This document shows, piece after piece, positions 42,838-51,553 of a stretch of DNA of 64,000 nucleotides. The stretch is taken from NCBI GenBank assembly GCA_009840355.1, contig VXNZ01000014.1, forward strand, positions 1 through 64,000, given 5' to 3'. This DNA comes from Chloroflexota bacterium (GTDB lineage: Bacteria > Chloroflexota > Dehalococcoidia > Lucifugimonadales > JADFKI01). Within the stretch, counting starts at the first letter, position 1, and every line of letters begins with the position of its first letter. The notes under the pieces are model-generated. The model saw only the letters and a list, made by a program, of their open reading frames with translations, was not told where the DNA came from and ran no database searches. The translations under genes and the position numbers were made by a program.

Positions 42838-43092
42838 ATGTACCTCGCAAGAGTCTATATCCAGCTACGCCCCACCGTCAGCGATCCGCAGGGGCAGACA
42901 ATTCGCGGCGGCTTGCACCAGCTCGGCTTCAACGGTGTGTCGTCGGTGCGCGCGGGCAAGTATATGGAAATTACGCTCGAAGCAGAAAGCGAATCCGCCG
43001 CGTCTGAGCAGCTGCGTCAAATGTGCGACCGGCTGCTCGCCAACCCCGTCATCGAAGACTATCGCTTCGACCTCGAATCTGCGCCTTTGTAG
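42838..43092 (+). CDS. purS: Phosphoribosylformylglycinamidine synthase subunit PurS
   Basis: This 84-residue protein bridges PurQ and PurL in the FGAM synthase complex. It reads MYLARVYIQLRPTVSDPQGQ, then IRGGLHQLGFNGVSSVRAGKY and a C-terminal CDRLLANPVIEDYRFDLE, a standard PurS. TAGGAG lies about 6 nt before ATG 42838. The usual partners purQ and purL do not follow; the next gene is on the other strand. PurS therefore ends the cluster here, and its partners must be elsewhere. Confidence 0.9.
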   Translation: MYLARVYIQLRPTVSDPQGQTIRGGLHQLGFNGVSSVRAGKYMEITLEAESESAASEQLRQMCDRLLANPVIEDYRFDLESAPL

Positions 43093-43168
43093 ATTTGCGC
43101 GACATCCTCCGGCTATCGGAAATTCCGTCTCCATCCGTTTTGGGGCTGGAAGAGAGGCAATGTGTGCC

Positions 43169-43759
43169 CTACCCGATACTGCCCTTCGTGCTCGCGACTT
43201 CGCCGCCCAGCCGGTCATCCACCTCCAGCGCCGCGCGCATTGACCGCGCTAGGCTCTTGAACATCGCTTCCGCCTTGTGGTGATTGCTACTGCCTGCGAG
43301 TATTCGCACATGAAGGTTGAATGTGCCTTCGCGCGCCATTGTTTCTAGGAAGTGTGGGATGAGTTCTGCGGGGAGCGTGCCTAAATCGCTGTCTGACATT
43401 GGAGCGTCTATGACCGCGTAGCCGCGTCCTCCGAAGTCCACGACGGTAAGCGCCAGCGCCTCGTCTAGCGGCACATAGGTATGCCCCATTCGACGAATGC
43501 CGCTGCCGTCGCCGACCGCATCCTTCAGTGCCCTGCCTAGCACGATGCCAGTGTCTTCGACGAGGTGATGCCAACCGACGTGCGTGTCGCCGCGCGCCTT
43601 GATGTTCAGGTCTATAAGCCCGTGCCGCGACAGCTGCGCCAACAGATGGTCGAACATCCCGTTGCCCGTGTCGATGTCGTACTCGCCCTTGCCGTCAAGA
43701 TTCACCTCGACGCTTATCTGCGTCTCGCGCGTTTCGCGGCTCAGCTTCGATTTCCGCAA
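43169..43759 (-). CDS. hisB: Imidazoleglycerol-phosphate dehydratase
   Basis: This 196-residue Mn-dependent dehydratase performs step 6 of histidine synthesis. It has NGMFDHLLAQLSRHGLIDL, THVGWHHLVEDTGIVLG with the metal-binding His pair, VVDFGGRGY, FLETMAREGTFNLHV and a second His pair in SNHHKAEAMFKSLA. It is the monofunctional form without phosphatase. It is the last gene of the leftward his row, 11 nt after hisC. Confidence 0.97.
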   Translation of the reverse strand: MRKSKLSRETRETQISVEVNLDGKGEYDIDTGNGMFDHLLAQLSRHGLIDLNIKARGDTHVGWHHLVEDTGIVLGRALKDAVGDGSGIRRMGHTYVPLDEALALTVVDFGGRGYAVIDAPMSDSDLGTLPAELIPHFLETMAREGTFNLHVRILAGSSNHHKAEAMFKSLARSMRAALEVDDRLGGEVASTKGSIG

Positions 43760-43770
43760 TGTGGTCTCCG

Positions 43771-44859
43771 TTACATCACTTCGCGCAGCGCGTTCACAAA
43801 TTCGTCGGTCTGCTCCGGCGTCCCTACGGCGACACGGAAGAAGTCCTTCAGTCGGTTCGAGCTGAACATTCGCACAACAATTCCCCGCTGCGCCAGCGCC
43901 TCAAACACTTCCTTTGCGCTGCCTGAAGGCTCAAGCCTACACAGCACAAAGTTGCCGGCGGACGGCCATGGGGTTATGCCCGCGATGTCGTTTAGCAGCG
44001 AAGTCATTCGCTCGCGCTCGTCCACAATTTTCCCTACATTGTCTAGCAGCAGGTCCGCGTCGTCCAATGACGCAAGCAGCGCGGCTTCGGCAGCGACGCT
44101 AATGTTGTATGGCTGCTTTATGTCGATGACATGCTGCACGAGCTCTTCGTTCATTATGCCGTAGCCGATACGCAGGCCGGCGAGACCTGCCCACTTGCTC
44201 ATCGTCCGTAGCACAACCAAGTTTTCGTGGTCGGAGACCATATCGGCGACCGTGCTATCGCAGAACTCGTAGTACGCCTCGTCCACCACGACGATGCGCC
44301 CGGTGTCCAGCAGCTCGCGCACATGCTCTCGCGGCGTCAGGTTGCCAGTTGGGTTGTTCGGAGACGCCAAGAAGATTATCTTTGTGCGGTCGTCAAGCGC
44401 ATCACGCGCAGCGGAAACATCCACGTCGAACACTTCATTGCGCTGTACAAGTGCCGTCTCGCCACCCGCGATTCGTGCAAGGAAGCCGTACATGGCGAAT
44501 GTCGGATCGAAGTCTAGCACCTTGTCGCCCGGCTCCAGGAACAGCCGAAACATCAAGTCGATAAGTTCGTCGCTGCCTGCACCCGCGATGATTTCTTCGG
44601 GCGGGGCGCCCGTGTATTCGCTGAGTGCCTGCCGCACCTTGCGCTGTATCGGGTCGGGGTATATGTGTACGGGCGCGTTTGCCACGGCGTCGGCGACATT
44701 CGGCGAGCCGCCATACGGGTTTTCGTTCCCGTTGAGCTTCACGATTTCGCTCTCGGGAATGCCCGCGCGCCGCGCAATCAGCTCAGGCGGGTCAACCGCT
44801 TCGTATGTCTGAATATCGACCAGATGTTGCCGCATCAGACGCTTGATCTCACCTGCCAT
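43771..44859 (-). CDS. hisC: Histidinol-phosphate aminotransferase
   Basis: This 362-residue PLP enzyme makes histidinol phosphate. Motifs are KLNGNENPYGGSP, FLASPNNPTGN (~residue 155), VDEAYYEFC, and the PLP-lysine box RTMSKWAGLAGLRIGYG (~220). It lies 58 nt after hisD and directly before hisB. Confidence 0.94.
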   Translation of the reverse strand: MAGEIKRLMRQHLVDIQTYEAVDPPELIARRAGIPESEIVKLNGNENPYGGSPNVADAVANAPVHIYPDPIQRKVRQALSEYTGAPPEEIIAGAGSDELIDLMFRLFLEPGDKVLDFDPTFAMYGFLARIAGGETALVQRNEVFDVDVSAARDALDDRTKIIFLASPNNPTGNLTPREHVRELLDTGRIVVVDEAYYEFCDSTVADMVSDHENLVVLRTMSKWAGLAGLRIGYGIMNEELVQHVIDIKQPYNISVAAEAALLASLDDADLLLDNVGKIVDERERMTSLLNDIAGITPWPSAGNFVLCRLEPSGSAKEVFEALAQRGIVVRMFSSNRLKDFFRVAVGTPEQTDEFVNALREVM

Positions 44860-44917
44860 TGCCGGCTCCTCTCATTGCGTCGCCCACGCCCAAGACTGGG
44901 GGACGTGTCACTCTTCT

Positions 44918-46240
44918 TTAGAAGAGTTCTTCCCTGATTTCCGCAGCTTCCGCGTGTGCTGTAAGGCCTTCGGTCCTGCCAAGCACTGCTGCCGCTTTCG
45001 ATATTTCGGCGGAAGTTGCGCTGCTCAACGCTACGACCGGGCTAATCTTCACGAACGAGTGCACGCCCAGCCCGGAATTGAATCGTGCCGTGCCTGCCGT
45101 GGGCATAACATGGCTCGGTCCTGCAACGTAATCGCCAAGAACTTCGTGCGAGAAATCGCCGATGAATATCGCGCCGGCGTTTTGCACCTTGCCAAGATGC
45201 TGCCATGCGTCGTCCATCATCAGGCAGATGTGCTCCGGCGCGAATTCGTTCGCAAGCGTCAGCGCGTCGTCCATATTATCGAGCAGCGCGATGCAGCCCT
45301 GTTCTTGCGTCGATGCGCGCGCGATCTCTCCCCTGTCCAGGCGCTCCAAGCGCGCGGTAATCTCCGCGTCCACCGTTTCAGCGAGGCGCTCGGATGTGGT
45401 TATCAGCACGGGTCGCGCGAGCACGTCGTGTTCCGCCTGCGCGAGCATGTCCACCGCGCACAGGGTCGGGTTTGATGTTTCGTCTCCCATTACGACGGTT
45501 TCGGTCGGACCGTATAAGCCGTCGATTCCAACATCTCCATACACTAGTTTCTTCGCCAGCGTAACGAATATGTTGCCGGGCCCGCAGATGATATCCACGC
45601 GCGGCACGCTCTCAGTGCCGTATGCCATCGCCGCGATCGCCTGCGCGCCACCGATGCGGAATACGCGGTCAACGCCCGCAATCTCTGCCGCCGTCAGCAC
45701 TGCCGGGCTTGGCATTTTGCCGCCCTTTGTTGGCGTGCACATTACTACTTCCTCTACGCCTGCCACTTTTGCCGGTATCGCTGTCATCAGCACGGTGGAG
45801 GGATACAGCGCCGTGCCGCCGGGGATGTACGCGCCTGCGCTGCTAACCGCGTTCACGACCTGCCCGTAGCCTTCGCCGTAATCCATCCATCCCTTGGTCA
45901 GACAGGCCTCGTGGAATGTGCGCACGCGCTCTGCGGCGACCTCCAGTGCATCGACCACTTCGGCGCTCGTCTGCTCTCGAGCCGCCTGAATTGCGGCGCG
46001 CGGCACTTCCAGCGTGTCCGGTGATTCGCCGTCCAAGAACTCGGTATATTCGTGCACCGCCGCATCGCCTTCGCGCCGCACGCGCCGAACAATGCGCTCT
46101 ACGACTTGCAGCGGCGTGAGCGGCTCGCCGAACATATCGGCAATGCCGTCGAGCAGTGATTGCGGCACATCATCTAGTCCAAGCCCTCTGCCTTCGCATA
46201 GCGCTCGGCGCGATTCTTCTAACCCACGAACTATCCTCAC
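44918..46240 (-). CDS. hisD: Histidinol dehydrogenase
   Basis: This 440-residue Zn/NAD enzyme carries out the last two oxidations of histidine synthesis. It shows YIPGGTALYPSTVLMTAIPA, VDRVFRIGGAQAIAAMAYGT, DIICGPGNIFVTLAKKLVYG and the metal-binding segment MLAQAEHDVLAR, with ENEFAPEHI-like ANEFAPEHICLM. It lies between a phospholipase-C-like gene and hisC on the same strand. Confidence 0.97.
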   Translation of the reverse strand: MRIVRGLEESRRALCEGRGLGLDDVPQSLLDGIADMFGEPLTPLQVVERIVRRVRREGDAAVHEYTEFLDGESPDTLEVPRAAIQAAREQTSAEVVDALEVAAERVRTFHEACLTKGWMDYGEGYGQVVNAVSSAGAYIPGGTALYPSTVLMTAIPAKVAGVEEVVMCTPTKGGKMPSPAVLTAAEIAGVDRVFRIGGAQAIAAMAYGTESVPRVDIICGPGNIFVTLAKKLVYGDVGIDGLYGPTETVVMGDETSNPTLCAVDMLAQAEHDVLARPVLITTSERLAETVDAEITARLERLDRGEIARASTQEQGCIALLDNMDDALTLANEFAPEHICLMMDDAWQHLGKVQNAGAIFIGDFSHEVLGDYVAGPSHVMPTAGTARFNSGLGVHSFVKISPVVALSSATSAEISKAAAVLGRTEGLTAHAEAAEIREELF

Positions 46241-46329
46241 GGCAACTATCCCTTAGCGAACCATTATCTATAGGGGTGATTTAACAACTTTAGTCGGCGT
46301 AATGTAATTGGCACAGCCAGATTAATCGA

Positions 46330-47076
46330 TTACGGCAAGTAGTCTTCGAGGGCTTTCGTCAGCGACGCGATAACTATTTCCTGATACTCTTCTTCCGTTC
46401 CGCGCGGCATGTGCTCGTAAATCAGATCAAGCCCATCCGACTCGTCTTTGAGAAATGTATCGGCGAGCACATGCGCCGGATGTGACTCCTCGCCGGACGC
46501 GATGCGCCGCGCCATGAAGCGCAGCCGTTCCCACGAAAAACCGCGGTCCAGGCTCGACGTAACCCACTGCAACCAAGCGGCGAGCGTCTCGTCGGGAAGA
46601 AACTCGACTCGCACAGACTCAACCGTAAGGTCAAGCAAGCCGCGCATCGGTATTACCGTACCCCAGCAGCGGCGGTCGAGTTCGAGCTGCATCGCGCGGT
46701 CCATCACGAGACCTAGCACGCTGTCCTCGAACACATCGCTGTTGCCGAAGTACGGGCGGAATATATTCGCGATCCAAGTCTCGTCGGCGAGCAGGTGCGT
46801 CAGGTAGCCCGCCATGAACGCCTGTGTCGCATCGCTGTGCGCCGATGCGTCGCCGAGCGTCGGATGGCTATGGAACAGCCCGTTGATGCCCGTGCCTATC
46901 TCTTCAAAATCCAGCGGCGCGAAGTGGTAAACCGCCCTGTCCAGGCGCGTGATTACGCGGATGTCCGGCGATGTCGAACCCAACAGGTAGTAGCCCATAT
47001 TCGCGTCGATTGTGTCGTGGCGAAGTATGTCCGCAGCCCTGCGCGCAAGGTTCATATGCACAGGAGGATTTGGCAA
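46330..47076 (-). CDS. Zinc-dependent phospholipase C-like protein inside the his row
   Basis: This 248-residue alpha-helical protein resembles the zinc-dependent phospholipase C / S1-P1 nuclease-like family: a His near the N-terminus (PPVHMNLARRA), GYYLLGSTSPDIR with Asp, a lone HFAP, FHSHP, and FMAGYLTHLLADETW supplying the typical His/Asp metal ligands. No signal peptide is seen, so it is probably cytoplasmic. It is tucked between hisG and hisD (11 nt after hisG), with no obvious histidine role. Confidence 0.78.
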   Translation of the reverse strand: MPNPPVHMNLARRAADILRHDTIDANMGYYLLGSTSPDIRVITRLDRAVYHFAPLDFEEIGTGINGLFHSHPTLGDASAHSDATQAFMAGYLTHLLADETWIANIFRPYFGNSDVFEDSVLGLVMDRAMQLELDRRCWGTVIPMRGLLDLTVESVRVEFLPDETLAAWLQWVTSSLDRGFSWERLRFMARRIASGEESHPAHVLADTFLKDESDGLDLIYEHMPRGTEEEYQEIVIASLTKALEDYLP

Positions 47077-47086
47077 TATCCGCTCC

Positions 47087-48094
47087 TTACACTACCCCAC
47101 TAGTCAGCCGCTCTTGAGCTTCGCATGTGGAATTGAACACATAGCTCAAATCCGTTACGGTAACGCTTGTTCCACCCGCCTGCCGCAGGCTGTCCACCGC
47201 TTCGGTCAGCTTGCTTTTCCTGATGATGACGGTCGCAGCGTACCAACCGGAGCCATCCTGCGAGTACACCTTCGCGATGGTCGGACCGCGCAAGCCGCTG
47301 ATGTCCGTGTGCTCCAAGACCTGCCGCGCCACATCCTCGGGCGTCTCGCCGCGCATGTTCGCCGTGATGCTGAAGTAGTTACGGGAGCGTAGATGCCCTT
47401 CCATTACATCGACAATCGTCTTGGCGCGTTCCAGCTTGGCGTCATCCTCGCTCAGCAGCCGCTGATTGCTGATTAGGCATGCCTGTGATGAGATAATCGT
47501 GCCGCCTGAAATCGTCTTCAGTCGATTTTCGCGCATTGTTGTGCCGCTCTCGGACACATCCGCAATCATATCCGCGAATCCCATCGCAACCGCCGCTTCC
47601 AACGTGCCGCTAGAATGGACAAGTGAGAAGAGGTTGATGCCAGACCGCAGCAGAAAACGTTCGACCAAGCGCGGGTACTTCGTAACGATCCGCAAGTCCC
47701 TACCCTGCTGCCTAAACTCCATCGACACATCCGCCAAGTCTGCGAGCGAGACGACATCGACCCACGAATCCGGGACGCCCAAAACGAGTTGGCATCTGCC
47801 GAAGTCCAAGTCGTCGATGACGACTCCGCTGTCACCGCCCTCACTTCGCGTCTCAAGGTATCGGTCAAGCCCAACGACGCCCAAATCTGCACTGCCTTCT
47901 TCGACTTTAGGCGTAATATCCGCGCCGCGCTGGAACATCACCGTAACGCCGGGCATCGCGGGGATGTCCGCGATGTAGCGGCGCGTGTTGCTACGCGAGA
48001 CGCCGATCCCGCACGATCGCAAGAACCTCTGTGTCGGCTCGAATAGCGCACCATCGCTTGATATGGCAAGCCGCAAACTGCCATTAAACGCCAT
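47087..48094 (-). CDS. hisG: ATP phosphoribosyltransferase, long form with regulatory domain
   Basis: This 335-residue enzyme starts histidine synthesis from ATP and PRPP. It shows SLRLAISSDGALFEPT, GSADLGVVGLDRY, RIVTKYPRLVERFL and SGTLEAAVAMGFADMIADVSESGTT. Residues ~235-330 form the ACT-like HisG_C regulatory domain (DVMEGHLRSRNYFSITANM, GPTIAKVYSQDGSGW). ATG 48094 is chosen with GGAG 9 nt upstream. It overlaps hisZ by 11 nt. Having both the regulatory domain and a hisZ is unusual. Confidence 0.95.
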   Translation of the reverse strand: MAFNGSLRLAISSDGALFEPTQRFLRSCGIGVSRSNTRRYIADIPAMPGVTVMFQRGADITPKVEEGSADLGVVGLDRYLETRSEGGDSGVVIDDLDFGRCQLVLGVPDSWVDVVSLADLADVSMEFRQQGRDLRIVTKYPRLVERFLLRSGINLFSLVHSSGTLEAAVAMGFADMIADVSESGTTMRENRLKTISGGTIISSQACLISNQRLLSEDDAKLERAKTIVDVMEGHLRSRNYFSITANMRGETPEDVARQVLEHTDISGLRGPTIAKVYSQDGSGWYAATVIIRKSKLTEAVDSLRQAGGTSVTVTDLSYVFNSTCEAQERLTSGVV

Positions 48095-49340
48095 CTGCAC
48101 CCACTCCGTTGACCGCTCGCGCATTGCCCGGAAGTAAATCGAGCAGCACATTCACATTGTAAGCGAAACCCATCGCCGGCACACTAGCGCTGCCGCCAAG
48201 AGCCTGCACGAGATCGTCGTATCGTCCGCCGCCGCCAACTGCCGCACCGCTGTCATGCGCAATCTCGAACACGATGCCTGTGTAGTACGAAATGCCGCGC
48301 GCCATTCCCATATCCAGTGTGATCCGTGATTTTGCAATGCCCAATTCCGGTAAGCGTTCCGCTAGCGACGCCAGTTCGTCCAGCGGCGCCGCGTCCACGC
48401 CGCTCGATTCTGCGGCATCGCGTGCGGACTGCAGGACAACGCGCGGCGCGCCGTCCAGCCGTGAGAATGCGGCGGCAAGCGAGAGCGCGCGCCTGAACGC
48501 ATCCGGGCAGTTCGCGTCGCGCACCTTGCTGAGCAGACGCGCGATAATCTGGTCGGTTGCTCGTCGTCCCAGCGGCTCCGGCATAGACTCTTTCAGGACG
48601 CCTAATATGAACTCTTCGGCAGACTCGGTGCTCATGCTTTCGAGTGCGGTCTCAAGCCCGAGCCCGAGATCCACATCGCCGGAAAGCAGCCCGACTTCTC
48701 CGGCGTGCTCCATCAAGCCTTGCACATCCGCGTCGCCCGTGCGAAGCGCGTCAATGTTGCCAATTATAAACAGCCTTGCCGGTTCGGAAAGCCCGAATTC
48801 GCGGAGCAGCGCGCGTAGCACGCCGAGATGCCCGATACGCAGGCGAAAATCGCTCAGCCCGACGCTGTATAGCCCTGACACCGCAAGCGAAATGATCTCT
48901 ATATCCGCGTCAAAGCCGGACGCGCCGACAAGCTCCGCGCCGCATTGCGTAAATTGTCTGTATCTGCCCTGCCCGGTCGCGTCGTAGCGGAAGACGGGCC
49001 CGCTGTACTGCCAGCGCACCGGCGGCGTCAGCGATTGCTCATTGTCGATGTAATGGCGAATGACGGACGATGTGAACTCAGGTCGCAGGCTAACCGGTGT
49101 GCCGCCCGGATCGGTGAAATTATACAGCTGTCCGGATAGGTCGCCGCCTGCCTTGCGAACGAACAATTCTGTTTCTTCAAGCAGCGGCGTGTCAATGGGA
49201 TGGTATTCCCAAGCGCCTATGTGAGAACGCAGGCCGGCAAGGACATCGTCGCTGCGCCGCCATGTCTGCGTGTCGAGGTCGCACATTCCGGACAGACTGT
49301 GAATCTGCCTGCCAGAACTTCGCTCTTGCAATTGCGTCAT
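48084..49340 (-). CDS. hisZ: ATP phosphoribosyltransferase regulatory subunit HisZ (HisRS-like)
   Basis: This 418-residue protein has the catalytic-core fold of histidyl-tRNA synthetase: VSLRPEFTSSVIRHY, GRYRQFTQCGAELVGASG (motif 2), ARGISYYTGIVFE and GGGGRYDDLVQALGG. The motif 3 Arg region reads GFAYNVNVLL instead of the GxER-like synthetase sequence, and no anticodon-binding domain follows, so it should not charge tRNA. In other bacteria HisZ activates short HisG. It is the first gene of the leftward his row. Confidence 0.9.
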   Translation of the reverse strand: MTQLQERSSGRQIHSLSGMCDLDTQTWRRSDDVLAGLRSHIGAWEYHPIDTPLLEETELFVRKAGGDLSGQLYNFTDPGGTPVSLRPEFTSSVIRHYIDNEQSLTPPVRWQYSGPVFRYDATGQGRYRQFTQCGAELVGASGFDADIEIISLAVSGLYSVGLSDFRLRIGHLGVLRALLREFGLSEPARLFIIGNIDALRTGDADVQGLMEHAGEVGLLSGDVDLGLGLETALESMSTESAEEFILGVLKESMPEPLGRRATDQIIARLLSKVRDANCPDAFRRALSLAAAFSRLDGAPRVVLQSARDAAESSGVDAAPLDELASLAERLPELGIAKSRITLDMGMARGISYYTGIVFEIAHDSGAAVGGGGRYDDLVQALGGSASVPAMGFAYNVNVLLDLLPGNARAVNGVGADGV

Positions 49341-49376
49341 GCGAACTTGCCGCCCTGTTATTCTCTCTCACTGCCC

Positions 49377-49404
49377 ATTCTATAGCGAATATCGACTGTG
49401 GCAA
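49377..49404 (-). promoter_or_regulatory. Likely promoter of the hisZGDCB row
   Basis: Read leftwards, TTGCCA (49404-49399), a 16-nt spacer and TAGAAT (49382-49377), giving a leader of about 30 nt before the hisZ ATG. No his attenuator peptide is visible. Confidence 0.45.
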
Positions 49405-49506
49405 GGCGCATTCGAGAGAAGCTACAACCTGAAAAATACGACGCCATGTTCGCACTTTCGCAATTTTGTGTCAACTGAAACCGGCTTTATTATCGCTCTT
49501 CGAATT

Positions 49507-49545
49507 ATCCTTTCCCACTAGACGGGGAGAGTTAAGACCTGAGTG
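49507..49545. repeat. Degenerate CCTTTCCCAC...GGGGAGAG palindromic element
   Basis: CCTTTCCCACTAGACGGGGA is followed by GAGTTAAGACCTGAGTG, similar in layout to the element at 42181-42220 (stem, then CTAGGAT..GGGTGA). It lies between divergent hisZ and the hydrolase gene; nothing else is seen in 49405-49594. Confidence 0.35.
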
Positions 49546-49594
49546 CATTTGCTCTCCAACATTCATTTCGAATGCACAAGCCTAGCGCCGCGAA

Positions 49595-49621
49595 TTGACA
49601 CTTACCGCCCTCTGCTATACA
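49595..49621 (+). promoter_or_regulatory. Likely promoter of the CocE-type hydrolase gene
   Basis: Perfect -35 TTGACA (49595-49600), a short 15-nt spacer and an extended -10 TGC-TATACA (49613-49621). The hydrolase ATG is 50 nt downstream. Confidence 0.45.
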
Positions 49622-49670
49622 TTCGCACAAATCGCTGAATGGCTGACTAGCCCGCAGGAGGTATCCGAGC

Positions 49671-51425
49671 ATGCCAGGTCCCTACTCTATCAAAGTCGAT
49701 TTCAATGTTCCGGTTCAGATGCGAGACGGTACGACGCTTTACGCCGATGTTTTCCGGCCGGATGCGCCCGGGGAACGATTCCCCGCGCTGCTGACGCGCA
49801 CGCCATACGACAAGAGCAGCCCCGCCAATCGCACAGGCACGCTCGATGTCATCCGTGCCGCCACAAACGGATTCGCCGCTGTCGTGCAGGATGTGCGAGG
49901 CAGGTACACTTCCGAAGGCGAGTTCTACACTTTCGTCAACGAGATAAACGACGGCTACGATTCTGTGGAATGGCTGGCGTCCCAACCTTGGTGCAGCGGC
50001 AAGGTCGGCACATTCGGCATATCTTATGTCGGCGCGACGCAGTGGCTTGCCGCGAAATCGCAGCCGCCGTCTCTCACCGCCATCGCGCCGGGCTTCACCG
50101 CGCACGACTATCACGAGGGCTGGGCGTGGCAAGGCGGCGCGTTCGAGCTAGGCTTCAACCTTTCCTGGTCGATTGGCGCACTCTCGAGCGCTAATTGGGG
50201 CAATCTGTCGCAGCAAATCAACAAGGACATCGCCGACTTGAATGCCCTGATTACGGCGAAGGACGCGCTCGGCGGCGAATTCTCGCACCTGCCGATGCAG
50301 GATATGACGCACCTCAAGGAAGGCGTCGCGCCGTACTATTACGACTGGCTTTCACACGCCGACTACGACGATTACTGGAAGCAGGTCTGCATCGCAGAGT
50401 CGCATTCGGACATTGCCATACCCGCGTTCAATGTGGGTGGCTGGTATGACATCTTCCTCGGCGGCACGATTGCGAACTACCTAGGCATGCGCGAGAATGG
50501 CGCGTCCGAACTCGCGCGCAACGGTCAGCGCCTGCTCATTGGTCCGTGGATACACTCCGGTTCCGCGCCCGCGGTGTCCGGCGAGTACAACTTCGGCACA
50601 CGCGCGGCGGCGGCGGCGATAGACCTCGCCGGCGAATTCCTGCGTTACTACGATCACCATCTGAACGGCGCGGACAACAGCATTCCGGACGACTGCCCCG
50701 TGCGCATCTTCGTGATGGGCGTGAACGAATGGCGCTACGAAGATTCTTGGCCCCTGGAGCGCGCCGAAAATGTGCGCTACTACCTGCACAGCGGCGGGCG
50801 CGCGAACACACTGAACGGCGACGGCAGCCTAAACCCTGAATCGCCCGGCGATGAGCCGCCGGATGTGTTCGTGTACAACCCTATCGACCCCGTGCCCACC
50901 GTAGGCGGCGGTCTGTGCTGTGATCCTGCATTCATGGCGCCAGGGGCGTACGACCAGCGTCCCGTCGAGGCGCGCGCGGATGTGCTGGTGTACTCCACAC
51001 CGCCGATGGAGCAGGACACGGAGGTTACTGGACCGATAACCGTTACGCTGTACGCATCCACATCGGCGGCTGACACGGACTTCACCGCGAAGCTGGTGGA
51101 CGTGGAGCCAGACGGCTACGCGCGCAACCTGACGGACGGCATCATTCGCGCACGCTATCGCAAGCCACGCGCGCCCGCGTCATTCGTCTCCCCCGGCGAC
51201 ATCGTGCAGTACGATATCGACCTATGGGCGACCGCGAACGTGTTCAAAAAAGGTCATCGCATCCGTGTGGAAATCTCGTCGAGCAACTTCCCGCGCTTCG
51301 ATCGCAACATGAACACCGGCGGCACAATCGGCGAAGAAGGCACATTCACGTCCGCGCTGCAGACGGTGCACCATTCGGCTGTGCATCCTTCGCATATTAC
51401 CCTGCCCATCGTCCCTAGCGAGTAA
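49671..51425 (+). CDS. CocE/NonD-family serine hydrolase (X-Pro dipeptidyl-peptidase S15-like)
   Basis: This 584-residue alpha/beta hydrolase cleaves esters, amides or X-Pro peptides. The N-terminal domain has RDGTTLYADVFRPDAPG, QDVRGRYTSEGEF and the nucleophile Ser in GTFGISYVGATQ (~residue 119). The acid and His are in VGGWYDIFLGG and LIGPWIHSG. A C-terminal jelly-roll domain of the X-Pro_DPPase type starts near residue 400 (ADVLVYSTPPMEQDTEVTGP, GHRIRVEISSSNFPRFDRN). AGGAGG lies 9 nt before the ATG. No signal peptide is present. The exact substrate cannot be told. Confidence 0.92.
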   Translation: MPGPYSIKVDFNVPVQMRDGTTLYADVFRPDAPGERFPALLTRTPYDKSSPANRTGTLDVIRAATNGFAAVVQDVRGRYTSEGEFYTFVNEINDGYDSVEWLASQPWCSGKVGTFGISYVGATQWLAAKSQPPSLTAIAPGFTAHDYHEGWAWQGGAFELGFNLSWSIGALSSANWGNLSQQINKDIADLNALITAKDALGGEFSHLPMQDMTHLKEGVAPYYYDWLSHADYDDYWKQVCIAESHSDIAIPAFNVGGWYDIFLGGTIANYLGMRENGASELARNGQRLLIGPWIHSGSAPAVSGEYNFGTRAAAAAIDLAGEFLRYYDHHLNGADNSIPDDCPVRIFVMGVNEWRYEDSWPLERAENVRYYLHSGGRANTLNGDGSLNPESPGDEPPDVFVYNPIDPVPTVGGGLCCDPAFMAPGAYDQRPVEARADVLVYSTPPMEQDTEVTGPITVTLYASTSAADTDFTAKLVDVEPDGYARNLTDGIIRARYRKPRAPASFVSPGDIVQYDIDLWATANVFKKGHRIRVEISSSNFPRFDRNMNTGGTIGEEGTFTSALQTVHHSAVHPSHITLPIVPSE

Positions 51426-51442
51426 GTCAGCGGAAAAGCAAT

Positions 51443-51482
51443 CCCCATCGTAATTTCCTCCTGAAGAGGGATTGCGATGGGG
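51443..51482 (+). terminator. Stem-loop after the CocE-type hydrolase gene
   Basis: CCCCATCG (51443-51450) pairs with CGATGGGG (51475-51482), with further internal pairing around TCCTC/GAGGGA. It lies 18 nt past the stop. No clear T tail follows. Confidence 0.5.
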
Positions 51483-51499
51483 AACACACGGTGTTAGAG

Positions 51500-51546
51500 A
51501 GCGGCAGAGAAACTGACCGACTGAGATACTGACCAACCAACTGACT
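51500..51546. repeat. ACTGA/AACTG-rich intergenic microrepeat (copy 5)
   Basis: GAAACTGACCGACTGAGATA is followed by CTGACCAACCAACTGACTA, built from ACTGA/AACTG words as at 2124 and 40259. It lies between the hydrolase gene and tRNA-Arg(TCG). Confidence 0.4.
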
Positions 51547-51553
51547 ATTCTGG

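Noticed and set aside
48084-49340. Calling the HisRS-like gene a histidyl-tRNA synthetase
   Set aside because: The motif 3 Arg region is altered, the anticodon-binding domain is missing, and it overlaps hisG.
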